From: Maniola hyperantus | Taxonomy: Eukaryota > Arthropoda > Insecta > Lepidoptera > Nymphalidae | Assembly: GCF_902806685.2 (NCBI RefSeq) | Contig: NC_048538.1 | Location: 1,860,001-1,924,000, forward strand | Direction: 5' to 3' | DNA length: 64,000 bases | Shown here: piece after piece, positions 41,027 to 52,825 of the stretch | How positions within the stretch are numbered: the stretch's first letter is position 1 | How the letters are laid out: the number at the start of each line of letters is the position of its first letter | Notes under the pieces: generated by a model | Told to the model about the DNA's origin: nothing | The model's database searches: none | What the model saw: only the letters and a program-made list of their open reading frames with translations | Program-made: the position numbers and the translations under genes

Positions 41027-42359
41027 TGACGTATTTGTAAAGCCTTGTTTCACCTAAAACGTTTTTTGATGTCAACCACACCTTAAAACGCTTGCACTTG
41101 TCTTGAATAATGGCTCTATCTCTTTCAAATTGTACCACACGCAATACACTGCATTTATGATACCAAAGTATGGAAATTTATGACGTCTACACACGTCCGC
41201 ACAGTTGTTTATTGTGGGTGTTTAGGACGCATGACGACCACCCGTGTGTCGAGGCTCTATGATTTTATGAGACATCGTCTATATGCGATCGCTAACGGTA
41301 CCGGCATATTTAATTAAGAGTTTATCAGTTTGTGTAAATTTGAATCCCATTTTACGCTTAATATAAATTTCATAAATTTTACCATCATGTAAATATTTTA
41401 ATGAAAGAATCTTAATTAACATACAGATTCCGATTGTATTAAAATACAGTGTTTTACCACTAACGCAACGGGTTTTCTCCATACATATTTACTAGGTATA
41501 ATATGTACTTGCAAAGTACCTTTACAAAAACAAACTAGGTAGGTGCAACTAATAATTTCCGAAAAATACACCTAATTCAGAAATATTTATACAAATCTAA
41601 ACGTTCATAAAAGCAAAAAATAATTAAAACATCCTTTTCGGTAAAACAAGGAAAATTAATTGAGTTCTTGAATATATTATCCCTCATGATTTTATTACTA
41701 ACTCATGTAATTTCTGCTAAATACTTTCAATTTTCCCGCTATTAGTTAATCACCATTCGGTAATACCTATAGCTAATAGCTGTATGCGTGTCAACTGGCG
41801 ACTAAACCAAAGTTCTCTCTTATAAACTGCATTATTTCCTCCCCTTCCTAGACAGGAAGGTGACACGGTAATAACACGCTCGGCCGATGGTTCTCTTGTC
41901 CTCTAATTAAATCACTCGCCACCTGTCCCTCGCTCGCGGGATGCGCGCGTGCCCTTCCTTCCTACAACCTTTATACAACCACATTAGAACTTAAGCCTTA
42001 TTACACAGCTTTCATAGCACTTCTTTGCTCAGCAGGCTGTGTAAACTTATCAACGTTCGGCATCACATAAGTTTTCAACTCGATCGCAGGTGTTCGAATA
42101 TCGTTTCTTTGTGAATACAAGACTGGACGCACGCGACCTTATTATAGTACCTACTTACTATATATGCATATTTAATAATATGCTTCCTATAGTCTTAACA
42201 GATGTATGTAACAGCTGCAACATTTCAGGTTTGTAATGTGCAACCTAGATAATAAATTGTAATATTATTTTGTTTATACCTAGTTAAAATTCTGAATCTA
42301 TATTCTGAAGTCATTGCATCGATATCTATGAGCAAATGAATAAACTTTACATTTACCTA
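41027..42359. other. Unassigned intronic sequence
   Basis: No repeat recognised. 41850-41960 is moderately GC-rich and unique. Confidence 0.35.
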
Positions 42360-42530
42360 CTTCGCCATCCACTTCCCGTGTCCGTCTTTAAATCATCGGT
42401 CCATCGCGGTTTGCATTCCAAGACTTTTCAGCTCTAAAGACCATCGTTTCTATTATAAGCAAGACCACTTCAGTCTTCTACTTACTTGCTTATTTGCTAA
42501 TGGCTTGAGCTATCTCTGGAGGGTCTCTAT
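42360..42530 (-). pseudogene. RTE-like LINE ORF2 shred
   Basis: 'cgccatccacttcccgtgtc', 'aaatcatcggtccatcgcgg', 'agcacttttcagctct'-like and 'ttgctaatggcttgagctat' parallel the antisense RTE fragment at 18617-18985, with deletions. Confidence 0.55.
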
Positions 42531-43184
42531 ATAGAGATTTTATTGCTTTAATATAGTGTTCGAAACAAAATTAAACTATCAACATACTGGAAGAAGCTAA
42601 TCTGGCAAAGCGGTAACCGTTAACGAGCACCCCCAGTCGTTACGTTATATTTACACCGCCGCGCCGCTCCCTCGGGGAAGTCGCCGTCCGCGGAGGAAGT
42701 GAGACGTTCGGTTATTTTTACACCTACGTGCGGCTCATTTTTAGTAACTTCATCAGTAAATATAAATATTAATAGGGACTGGAGTTAATAATATTCGTTC
42801 AGACGCCGCGCTCCGTTATCTTTCATATGAAATCTTTTCTTTTCACTGACACCGGCATTAAAAGTTGGTTGAAAGCCTATCAATGGATCACCAGGATACA
42901 AAGACCCAGACTCACTTGGGGTGAGTTGAAGCTTATAGCGGCCGATAACTGATCTGCTTGAAGAAAAGTAATATCAGCTACCCTCTGCTCCAAAAAGGCG
43001 ACATAGGTTTTACAGACGTTGTTAATGTCCCAACTCCCATGACATTCGTCATGACGTGCTTTCAGATTTTATTTTGAGACTTGCGTTTGACGATAATAAC
43101 GCCTAATAAAAAGCAATTATGAGGTCTAGTTGGAGCAGCCTGGAAGATTCACTCTTGCCTTTACTCTAGTTCTTCTAAATTGGA
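42531..43184. other. Unassigned intronic sequence, partly GC-rich
   Basis: 42645-42740 is GC-rich ('caccgccgcgccgctccctc') and unique. It could be a conserved noncoding element, but this cannot be judged from one genome. Confidence 0.35.
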
Positions 43185-43325
43185 AGAACCCCCACTAGGT
43201 GGATGGACGACATCTGACGAGTCGTAGGGAGCCGCAGGATTCAGGCGGCGCAATACCGTGGCGTGTGGAAGTCCCTACAAGAGACCTATGTCCAGCAGTG
43301 GACGTCTATCGGTTGATGATGATGA
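43185..43325 (+). pseudogene. RTE-like LINE ORF2 C-terminus
   Basis: Plus strand reads WMDDI, a stop, then 'RVVGSRRIQAAQYRGVWKSL' and QETYVQQWTSIG with a terminal stop, followed by a (gat)n tail. It is the same terminal domain as 18617-18985 with an internal stop, so inactive. Confidence 0.7.
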
Positions 43326-44821
43326 AATTATCTGCCCAGTGCACTTGCAGTGACCCTGGACAAATAAAGCCGTGTACGCTACTGAAACCATATCCCCAAA
43401 CTAGATTTTTAGTAGGTTGATGTGTGTTAGATTGTATGTTAGACAAAGAGATAGTTGATGTTAGGCTTAACAATAAGTGACAGAACCAGGCGTCCTGGCT
43501 TGGTTTCATGGCATGGAACAATGTATTCAAACGTGTGTAACGCATCTATCACGTGTCCGTCACATTTAATATGCGGCAGGCGGTTGCAAAGTTCAGTTAG
43601 CACAGACTTCGCACGCTACTGCCTGCCCGCTCCGGTGGTCCCGTCGTTTCAGCTCGTCGGTGTAACTTGACGCCTTGACACAGTATGTTACTCGTTCACG
43701 GTCCATTTGACCTTAGAGGTTCATTTGCTTGAGCAGGGCTTTCGTCAGAACCATCATTTATGGGTTATGGATCACTTTTCTGAGATTTTTGAAAATGATC
43801 AAAGAACTAATAACGGCAACTTTTACTTTCATATTTTTTTCAAATTCCGAACGATTCAACGAAATAATATTGATGTAATAATAGCATTGTGGCTGTTATA
43901 TTGTTATTATTATTGATTAGTGCATTTAGATCGATGTTATCATTGAAAGGTTGTTATTGTCTATTTTTTACCACTTCTCATGATATTTCGACTTAGAGTT
44001 TTTAATATCCATGATCAGCTAGGATCTAATTTAGACTGTGATGATGGACCAAAATTTTTAATAAGTAGAGGTGCAGCAGTCGAAAAACAAAATATGTTTA
44101 AAAAAAGCAAAAGTTGTAACTACGAAAAAATTTTAAATTGTCATTTGGCTAGAAATCTTATTTATTATTTATTTATTTATTTTACACTTTATTGCACACA
44201 ACACAAAGTAAACATTGAAAAAACACAATACAGGATCTTAATCTACAGGATCTTAATATTTCTTTCTACCCATTGTGAAAACGTTTGTTCTTATGTTGTC
44301 TGACATTTTATAAAATGGAAGACGTGATAAATCCCAATACTCTGAGAAGATGCCCAAACACGTCATTCTCTATTTCCTCACTGTCGTAGTCAGGGTCGGA
44401 AATCCTTTTTATTCTGTTCCTAGTCTCTCTCTCTGGTCGTAAGAAGAAAGACCAGACGAAGAACCAATGGCTTTACATACTTAACTACTCTTCGAGATCT
44501 AACTTCACCAACTTCCCAACTCTGAGGATTTCTCGAGAGAAAAATCCGATAGCATTTTATTTTGGCCCAGCCCGGAATCTGGCATACCAAATTCCAATAA
44601 GCAAGATATTATTATTGTGTATCTAAAGTCATAAACAATGCGCTCACCGCCTCAGTCGGCAACTCGCTCGGCTGCAGCGATGTGGTAATTTAAAACTATT
44701 ACGTTATCAGCCGTGTAATGTTTTATATCGTTATTGTAAACACGCTGAGATAAGCCAGAGGAAGTCTCTCGTTGTCTTGCATTCTACATTGTTATATTAT
44801 CTACTTCATTATTATTAGATA
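43326..44821. other. Unassigned intronic sequence
   Basis: 43530-43670 is GC-richer and unique ('tactgcctgcccgctccggt'). The plus readings at 43455-43670, 43707-43916 and 43980-44303 carry no motif or splice support. The rest is AT-rich. Confidence 0.35.
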
Positions 44822-45044
44822 CTAGCTTATGCTCGTGTCTTCTCGCGACTTCGACCGCGTGGACTACACAAATTTCAAACCCCTATTTAACCCCCCTTAG
44901 CGGTTGAATTTTCAAAAATCCCTTCTTAGCGGATGCCTACGTTATAATAGCTATCTGCATGCCAAATTTCAGCCCAATCCGTCCAGTAGTTTGAGCTGTG
45001 CGTTGACAGATCAGTTAGTCAGTCAATCCTTTTATATATTTAGA
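44822..45044 (-). mobile_element. Helitron-like family A copy
   Basis: 'ctagcttatgctcgtgtctt' (with a small duplication of the ctcg block), 'gaattttcaaaaatcccttc', 'gcccaatccgtccagtagtt' and 'ccttttatatatttaga'. Confidence 0.7.
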
Positions 45045-45411
45045 CTACGATCGAGGCTTTAGTATTGCATTTCGTATTGAGGCATTTTAAATATTGCACT
45101 GTGTTTTACTTTGTTGATACTATTAGTCATTTGATAGGATATTATGTACTTGGTTATTGGTTTGTATAAAGTTTTCTATTTCTTTCATAATATTAGAAAT
45201 TTCTTATCTCATCCAATCTAAAATAGCCCGTAGTATGCACCTATTCTCCCACGACTGGGCAAAGGTCTCATTTCGATTTTTCTACAATTTCCTATTATGT
45301 GCCCCTTTAGACAATGTATCTGAAAATGTATCCAATTTACCAGTGATCTTACCAACTCAATGTCGCCTCGGCATTTTCAAAGCGCATTTTAAATCAGCTT
45401 TAACTTTATTC

Positions 45412-45745
45412 TTAACCGACTTCAAAAAAAGGAGGAGGTTCTCAATTCGACTGTATATTTTTTTTGTATTTTTATTACGCGATTGAACCGATTTTGATGA
45501 TACTTTTTTGTTTTGTAGGACATCCACTTTAGAGGTGGTCCCATTTCAATTTGGTAAAGATCTAATGAGTGTTTTCGGAGATGGAGAACGGAACTACTCA
45601 ATGGATAAGAAAGGGATAAGAGTAAACTGCTCACGATCAGTGTAATAGCTAAGTAAACCGTTTTTTACCAGGCATAGCATATTTATAACCGACTTAAAAA
45701 GGAGGAGGTTCTCAATTCAACTGTATGTTTTAACTATTAACGTTT
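45412..45745 (+). repeat. 'ccgacttcaaaaaaggagg' repeat, two tandem-related pieces
   Basis: 'aaccgacttcaaaaaaagga' followed by 'ggttctcaattcgactgtat' and a longer body at 45412-45640. A second start, 'aaccgacttaaaaaggagga', lies at 45688. I recognise this as a common lepidopteran dispersed repeat but cannot place it in a class. The 109-codon plus reading ending at 45486 runs into it and is not supported. Confidence 0.5.
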
Positions 45746-45810
45746 AGTAAACTCTTTCCATAGAATGAAATTACCGGCGTGTTACAGTTAATACAAAATG
45801 TTATCAGTAC

Positions 45811-46040
45811 CCATATTATGGATCCGAAAGTGTGTTTGTTTGTTGGTTTACTGGTTTGTTGGTCAGGTTGGTTTGTCCTTCAATCACGTCGCAATGGAGC
45901 AACGGGTGGACGTAAATTTTTGCATGGGTAAAGACCTGGAGAGTGACATAGGCTACTTTTTATACTGGAAAATCAAAGAGTTCCCACGGGATTTTTAAAA
46001 AACATAATTCAACGCGGACGAAGTCGCGGGCATCAGCTAG
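45811..46040 (+). mobile_element. Helitron-like family B, long copy
   Basis: 'ccatattatggatccgaaag', 'tgtgtttgtttgttggttta', 'ggacgtaaatttttgcatgg', 'ctggagagtgacataggcta', 'agagttcccacgggattttt', 'caacgcggacgaagtcgcgg' and a final 'gcatcagctag' before T. Confidence 0.7.
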
Positions 46041-46534
46041 TGAATAAATAAAGTTGGTCCCGATTGGCGCAATAGCCCGGGTGGTACTAGGAGTACATAA
46101 AAACACATAACAAGTATTTGCTTTGCAATGGACCACACAGTTTAAACAAATAGAAACCCATTTCAGCACGCGTGAACCACAATCATGGCGTGATAAGTGG
46201 ACTCTTAGCTCTTGAAAATGACACTTGCACGTGTCAATAAGCATTTGCACCTTTCACTGTTTAACATAGAGAATACCGATCTTACAAAGGGGCCTTTTGT
46301 TTTCATAAACAAAACTAACTGGGTTGAGACTTGAGCTTTTCTTTTCCCTCACCTAGTTTATTGTTTTATACGCCAATTTTTATAGCCAATCTGAACATAG
46401 CCGCGTTTCGATGCGCAGAAAGTTAATTCCAAGGAGAGTATGCCACGGCCTGAAGGTCCTATTTCTTCCACCCATTGTTCTGTTACCTTGTTCAAATTCT
46501 CGGTTCATCTGACTAGAGTTTGCCTATATTTTGT

Positions 46535-46583
46535 CGCGATTTAGCGTTCCGGTACGATGCCGTGTAGAAACCAAAGGGGCATG
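46535..46583 (+). mobile_element. Jockey-tailed tRNA-SINE, middle fragment
   Basis: 'gatttagcgttccggtacga' and 'tgccgtgtagaaaccaaagg' match the body of the SINE at 3797-4095. It is cut by the next element. Confidence 0.5.
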
Positions 46584-47037
46584 CTAGCTGACCCGCCCTG
46601 GCCTCGCTCGGGTGGACATTAGAAAATCAAGGTAAGGGTTGAATTACCAAAAATCCTGAAACACGTATTTCTTCATTTATGACCGAAAACCCAAATTCTA
46701 ATTTTCATGCAAATAACTTGAAAAATTACAGACTTTCATACAAACTTTCATCCCCTATTTAACCCCCTTGGAAGTAAACTTCCAAAAATCGTGAAATACG
46801 TTTATTTATTTTCAACTGAAAGCTTAATATACCAATTTTCATCGATGTAACTTCAAAAATGACGGTCTTTCATACAAACTTCCATCCCCCATCTAGCCCA
46901 CTAGGGGTGGAATTTCGCAAAATCCTTTCTTATTGAATACCGGCTCTTTACAAAGTACACACCCACAAAATTCCATGTCTCCTCCTGTCTAAGTCAGTCA
47001 ATCAGTCAGTCAGGACTTTGAATTTTATATATACAGA
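46584..47037 (-). mobile_element. Helitron-like family F, about 450 bp
   Basis: Left 'ctagctgacccgccctggcc' is the reverse complement of a CTAG terminus. Right 'tttgaattttatatatacag' leads to a terminal ga before tta, so the 5' end is TC after A. Three internal blocks of about 120 bp repeat a 'catcccc...aaaatc' theme ('cttccaaaaatcgtgaaata', 'tcgcaaaatcctttcttatt'), with a short cagt run at the right. No ORF. Confidence 0.6.
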
Positions 47038-48212
47038 TTACAGATACAAGCACAAAATAACTATATACTTAGCAGTATTTCAGGTGTGCTATTATCGACA
47101 TAAGCCGTTGTTTACAATACCTCGTTCGCGGTGACGGCAATCCAACCATATGGCGTTATGTCATGCGCGTGGGCATGTCGTTTACCTATACCTATCAACT
47201 ACTGGTAATGTGATTTTCTTAGAATTTACACCATCATATTATTGGCTATGATTGGCGTTAGGTCACGTCTTGCAATAGTGCACGACTTGTATGCACATAC
47301 TATGAATCAACATGAGTACCTAATAAGTACATACCTCTAACAAAAATGATATTTTGATTTTTTGCTTATTTTCCATACTTGCTCATAATTATTTTGAATT
47401 TTACCTCAATAGAGGCAGGCCCAAAATCGGAGAAGGTATGAAACAAATGCTTATCATAATAATTTCATTCGTATTGAATAAGAGTGTGGTAGAGGGTGTT
47501 AAAAAGCCTAAAAGGAGATAGGTACCTACCTACATCAGACGTCTTACTAATATTGTCATAGAACCACAAGTTGACCACCTAAAAAGGTGGTCAGGTTAGG
47601 TTACCCAGGAGAAATAAATATTTTCGAGTGAAGATTCTCGTAGGTACAGCAGGGCATTTATGTCTGTCATATAAATAAAATATTAAGTACCATTTCCCAG
47701 AACATTAAGTTCCATTTCTTTGTCGAGTTTTCACTGGGAATCTAGTCATAAGCTTGCTATGTTAGTTAATATACAAGAAAAGTCATAGGCTGAGTAACTT
47801 CACAGACACAAATTTTATGAGACCGAAACGTACCAAACACCACAAACTGTTGAAACCCTAATCTTAGCACTAACTTGGTAAAAAATATTAAATTTATATT
47901 TCGATGGTAAAAAACGAATTAAATCTGAAATCATAAAGTAATCAATGAACATTTAATTCTTATAATTGTATCGTGTAATCGAATACCTCACTTATCGGTA
48001 TCACTATCAGTCGAGTAGATAAGTAGGTATCGACTGCGGTAGCCGTGAATGGGAATGACGTCATCGCCCACGTGGCTTGCCATACCATATGGTCCGCTCA
48101 TTGATTCCTATTTCCTACGCGTTGATTTGGTGATCAGAATCGGAAACATGGCTTTACCTTTCATAGTCACAGCCTGTTCTATAAGTCGTACATTTTTCCA
48201 TCGTCATCATTT
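47038..48212. other. Unassigned intronic sequence
   Basis: A short hairpin 'ttgaccacctaaaaaggtgg' followed by tca sits at 47571-47594. Otherwise nothing recognised. Confidence 0.35.
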
Positions 48213-48343
48213 TCAATATATAAAAGGAAAATCTTACTGACTGACTGACTGATATATCAACGCACAGCTCAAACTACTGCACGGATCGGGTTGTAGACAA
48301 TAGACATCCGCTAAGAAAGGATTTTTGAAAATTCAACCTCATG
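48213..48343 (+). mobile_element. Helitron-like family A, 5' part
   Basis: 'aatatataaaaggaaaatct', a gact run, 'cgcacagctcaaactactgc' and 'gctaagaaaggatttttgaa', then broken at a G run. Confidence 0.65.
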
Positions 48344-48345
48344 GG

Positions 48346-48500
48346 GGGGGGGTCTTCCAACGCTGCGTCTTCCGGTGCGAGGTCGCTATTTCAGCACCTT
48401 GGGACCGCAACATCTATCGGTTTTACGAACCTGGTGTCTTAGTGCCCTATTAATTCCATTCTAGCTCCTTGGGATCTCAACGTCTAGTCTGTCGTGTTCG
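48346..48500 (-). pseudogene. RTE-like LINE ORF2 shred
   Basis: Minus strand reads 'VRKTDRCCGPKVLK', stop, 'RPRTGRRSVGRPP', the same motif series as in the other RTE fragments. A diverged repeat of part of it ('tagctccttgggatctcaac') follows at 48465. It joins the preceding element at a run of nine or ten G. Confidence 0.6.
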
Positions 48501-48599
48501 TTTTAAAACCCTAAATCCATAAAGTCGGTCAGCCAAACCTGACATACAATTTTTTTTTTTAAATGAAAATATTACAATAAAACTTAAAGCTAGCCTTAT

Positions 48600-48720
48600 C
48601 TTATTACTATACAAATCATGCCCGCGTGGAATGGTGCCAAGAATACTGGCTGCATTTTCGCGCTGGACAGCCAGGCTGATCCGTTGCGCAAAAAATTGTA
48701 AATCGAATGAAGAAGATTTG
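48600..48720 (-). repeat. Probable LINE-derived fragment
   Basis: 'atcatgcccgcgtggaatgg' and 'tggacagccaggctgatccg' resemble a dispersed lepidopteran LINE-associated sequence. Class uncertain. Confidence 0.35.
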
Positions 48721-49504
48721 TTCAAGGCAAATGAAAATAAATTGAAATGAAACATGACCATGATTTTTTCCACGTACCTAATGTAAGTGATGACTATGAT
48801 AATGTCCTCAATTATAATTTGTCATCAAATAAACCAATTTCTTACAAGTTGCTTGCTACATAGATTAGTCACTTCAATTTTATCACCGATTCGCAGTAAA
48901 GACGTGGATTCGTCACTTGAACGTGCGACCTCCGCTGAATACGTAGTCTGTCTGTCTGTATATGTTACTGAAGAGAGTAAGCCCCAAACAAACCTTGATT
49001 GTATTTGCATAGTTTAACTTATTTTAAGCATGCCTACCCTACCTACCTAAGCAATTTGTACAGTTTATTTTCTATATAATATGTACTTTATCTTATTTAA
49101 TTAAACTCTAAAATATATTCATCTCTTCTCTTTTCATCTCTTAATAAGTATTTCTAGTATACTTATTTGTCAGTTTTCGCTTATAATTTGTTAACTTGAA
49201 AGGCGATTTAGTTGCGGTTTTCTTCTTTAAATACAAGAAGGTATTTATTTCATGATACTATTTTTATCTATGATACATTCACATAATATATTATGTATAC
49301 TAAGTACCTAGTTACTTAAAATTATGTTTGAACTTCACGTACAGGTAAGTTCGTTTAATTAAATTATTAATTACTCTACGGGCTTCCTTCGAAGATATTA
49401 TCATATTTTATACACATGTAGATGTTGAGAGAAAGTGCTTAATTGGTGTGAAACATAATAAATGTAAATACCATTAAATACATATTAAGCAAAGGTAAGT
49501 ACCT

Positions 49505-49621
49505 AAGTCTACCAATCCGCACATGGCCAGCGTGGTAGACTATGGCCAAAACTCTTCTCACTCTGAGAGGAGACCCGTGCTCTGTAGTGAGCCCGTGATG
49601 GGTTGATCATGATGATGATGA
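49505..49621 (+). mobile_element. tRNA-SINE (GAT-tail family), 3' half
   Basis: 'gtctaccaatccgcacatgg', 'gcgtggtagactatggccaa', 'ctctgtagtgagcccgtgat' and a (gat)n tail. Confidence 0.7.
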
Positions 49622-50940
49622 AGCAATTGTTACCAAAAATAATTTAAATAATATAAACAATAAAGATAACCTATTTTTTTAACAACTCGAAACTTCGTCG
49701 AATCATAATAAGTTTCATAGAAGAAATAAGTAAGTATCGATGACGAAAGCGGATATCGTCGAGAGCGGTATGTTTTGATCTTACAGTAACAATATAATTA
49801 AATAAATAACAAATTATATAAATAACAACAAAATTAATGACACATTCAAGATAACTCTATCTATTAATAAAGCTAGAAGTAAAGTAACTATTTTAATTAT
49901 TATCACGTATTATGCAGAGTAGTGCCGACTTTGTGATATCGGTGAGATAAGTGCGGGGTTAGGACTTAGGACCTCTATGACCTGTATTCAATTAGACTAG
50001 GAGGCTTATCGTTATGCGCTAGATTTATTTACTTTACACTTTTGGATGAGCATATATTTTGAACTGTGATAAGCTTATCAATTTAATACTTATAACTGTA
50101 TTTTTATTCTGTTGTTAACAAAAGATTGTCTCTGAGATTGCTTTAGCAGCCTTTGCAATGTTTTGTACAGTTTCTTACTTCCTTGTATAATTTTTTTAAA
50201 GACTATTTATATTATTATCTTATCTTAAGATACACAATCCTAGAAAAGATAGATTTAATACACTCATACCTTAGTACCTAAGCTATTAAATACTTAGATG
50301 CAGATGCAACAGAAGACTAGACTTAGTAATACTAGACATAATAGATTTTCATAAATTTTAGAGGAGACAATTTAAAAAGCTAACTAGTTATTAGCTTTCA
50401 GAAGCGGCCACAGCAGACCAAAGCAAATTTTTTAATAAAAAATAAACTCTCTAAAATTGTTATCAACTACCTACTTAGTAAACAAGTATTCATTATACCT
50501 ACTCTAACATAATTTTAGAAAGATGAAAAAGAAGAATTTAAAAATCTAAAAGATATTTCATTAGATAGATTATCCCAAGCATATCATTCATCAGTTAACA
50601 AAAACAAACTTTAGCCGTTAGAATGCCTTCTTAACGGGCTGATTGTGTTTTAATGACAATTAATTTTCAATTTATGGTGCTTCCGTCACGTCACATCCGC
50701 GGCGACGACTCGGCGTGCGCGCGCGCATACGAATAGTGCACTAGGGCGCCATCTGGGTACTAGGGTTCTCACTTCACACTCCAAGAGGTTTTGTCCAAAT
50801 CCTCAAGTCGGAGTAAGAGAAGTAGAGTCTGGAAGCTCAAACCACAACTAACTAAGATGACAGCTAAGATGACTCTTCTCTACCTCATTACAATAACCGA
50901 AAATGGCTAGAGTCAACACTAAACTCATGAAAAATCATGA
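49622..50940. other. Unassigned intronic sequence
   Basis: AT-rich. A GC patch at 50695-50760 contains a CTCF-like core, listed separately. No gene seen. Confidence 0.35.
50741..50755 (-). promoter_or_regulatory. CTCF-like motif
   Basis: Minus strand CAGATGGCGCCCTAG contains AGATGGCGC, close to the insect CTCF core AGGTGGCGC. Motif match only. Confidence 0.25.
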
Positions 50941-50941
50941 T

Positions 50942-51005
50942 GGCTTTGATCCAAACTTCGAAGGGATCGAAGTTTGGATCAAAGCCACTTCGATCCCTTC
51001 GAAGT
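50942..51005. repeat. Overlapping perfect palindromes
   Basis: 50942-50986 is a perfect inverted repeat: ggctttgatccaaacttcga, five bases, then its exact complement. 50955-50973 (acttcgaagggatcgaagt) is also exactly complementary to 50987-51005. Three segments can thus pair in two alternative ways. Confidence 0.9.
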
Positions 51006-51119
51006 TTTATCGGAAAGGATAGAGTAAACATCTGTGACACTGACTATATCTATCTATCCAATTAAATTTCTATTTATTTATATCGAAACAGCCTAAAATA
51101 GGTTATAGGTAACTACTAA

Positions 51120-51359
51120 CTATGCAACAATAGGGCCTTCAAAATGCACATTACTTTTTACCTTTCTTGCTAGGTACTCGTATAAGCTGTCGTTTATGAG
51201 TTTGCCGATTGCTCTATCATTGGATATTTCTGTACTATCTAAGATGTAAGATCGTAGTACACCATGATCACAAACTTCATCAGCCATGCTTACTGAAGAA
51301 GCAACTATTATATCCTTGCCCTGACCAATTGGTATACCTACAGACGGACTGTTTCTCAT
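51120..51359 (-). CDS. Unknown 79-residue protein-like ORF
   Basis: An ATG-started minus-strand reading with unusually balanced composition for this AT-rich DNA. It begins MRNSPSVGIPIGQGKDIIVA and includes 'DEVCDHGVLRSYILDSTEIS' and 'LINDSLYEYLARK'. An AAG|GTAAAA after 'ARK' could be a splice donor, in which case the last 13 residues would be intron. An in-frame stop lies upstream, so the ATG at 51359 would be the start. I do not recognise the family. It could be a retroposed or nested gene fragment, or chance. Confidence 0.3.
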   Translation of the reverse strand: MRNSPSVGIPIGQGKDIIVASSVSMADEVCDHGVLRSYILDSTEISNDRAIGKLINDSLYEYLARKVKSNVHFEGPIVA

Positions 51360-51863
51360 TATGTGTTTTAATAAATACCTTATAGGATTCTACCTAATAA
51401 TAATAAGATATTACAACTTAAATACATCGTAATATTCATTCCAATCAAGAGTTAATTTACGGAATATCGTTTAGAGGTCACGACTTAAGTTGACATACAC
51501 TCGATGAGTCAAGGTGAGGCAGGTGAGTCGTGCGCGAGTGTGTGCTATGTATTACATGTAGGTAGGTATGTATATATGTGTGAGTAATGACCACTGACCG
51601 TTCACACCGTCACTGCTTCGTTCTTTGTCATCGATCTGAATCATCGATTTGAGATGCATGTAGGTTGATGAAAATGATTTACAATACTGATTTTTACTGA
51701 TTTAGTCCATGTTATGTTGGCATCCTTATGTGGTCAACATCCATTCTACTCGTAGACCTACGATTTTATTTTTTTATTTTACGTTTCTGATACTAACCGC
51801 TAAGGTTTAGAATAGGCATCTTCCAGAGTCTAGATAAATGCGCTCCAATCTTCTTTCGTATCT

Positions 51864-52093
51864 TCTAAATATATAAAAAGAAAAGGTGACTGAATGTCTG
51901 ACTGACTGGCTGACTCACTGATCTATCAACGCACAGCTCAAACTACTGGACGGATCGGGTTGGGCATGCAGATAGCTTTTATGACGTAGTCATCCGCTAA
52001 GAAAGGATTTTTGAAAATTTAAGCCCTAGGGGGGTGAAACAGGGGTTTGAAATTTGTGTAATCTACGCGGACGAAGTCGCAAGCATAAGCTAG
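51864..52093 (+). mobile_element. Helitron-like family A, full-length copy
   Basis: 'tctaaatatataaaaagaaa', a gact-like run, 'caaactactggacggatcgg', 'gctaagaaaggatttttgaa', 'ctacgcggacgaagtcgcaa' and 'gcataagctag' before T. Confidence 0.75.
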
Positions 52094-52548
52094 TTTTTTA
52101 ATAAAATGTGTATAAAAATGTCAACAACTATGATATTAATTATTATCATCCTTATCCGTTCAAATAATCGTATTATATTAAGTGCAAATAATATGTAATA
52201 GATACGACAATATAGTCTCACGGGTCGGACCTTACGACTTGTCGGATTCCACTCTACTAAACCTTTTTAAATATGTATTTATATTTTTAGTCAGAAATAT
52301 AAACTCAATGGAATACTTACTACGTAAGCAAAGTTACAGTAATAAAAGACATTATTAATTTGCAAAATTAAGGGAAAGTAAAATTTATTTAGAGCAATAT
52401 TGCAAAAGCCTCATTATCGCTTTCAATGCTTTTACTTTCATTTTTTATCGCAAAACTTGTAAATACACACCATGTAATATTTAAAACCTACTTTACCTAT
52501 CTTTAAAGTTTAAAGCATTTTTTTTTAAATTAACAAACATATTAAGTA

Positions 52549-52779
52549 CTAGCTGCCCCGGCGAACTTCGTTCCGCCTAACAGTCGATTCAAATTTTTTT
52601 AATTTTTCTCTCCGTAAGAACCATCCTCGTACTTCAAGGAATATTATAAAAAAAGAATTAGCGAAATCGGTTCAGCTGATCTCGAGATTTGCAATCAGCA
52701 ACACATTCAGCGATTCATTTTTAGGGTTCCGTACCTCAAAAGGAAAAACGGAACCCTTATAGGATCACTATGTTGTCTA

Positions 52780-52825
<46 letters not shown>

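Noticed and set aside
45157..45486. 109-codon plus ORF
   Set aside because: Ends inside a dispersed repeat; AT-rich low-complexity residues; no splice or domain evidence.
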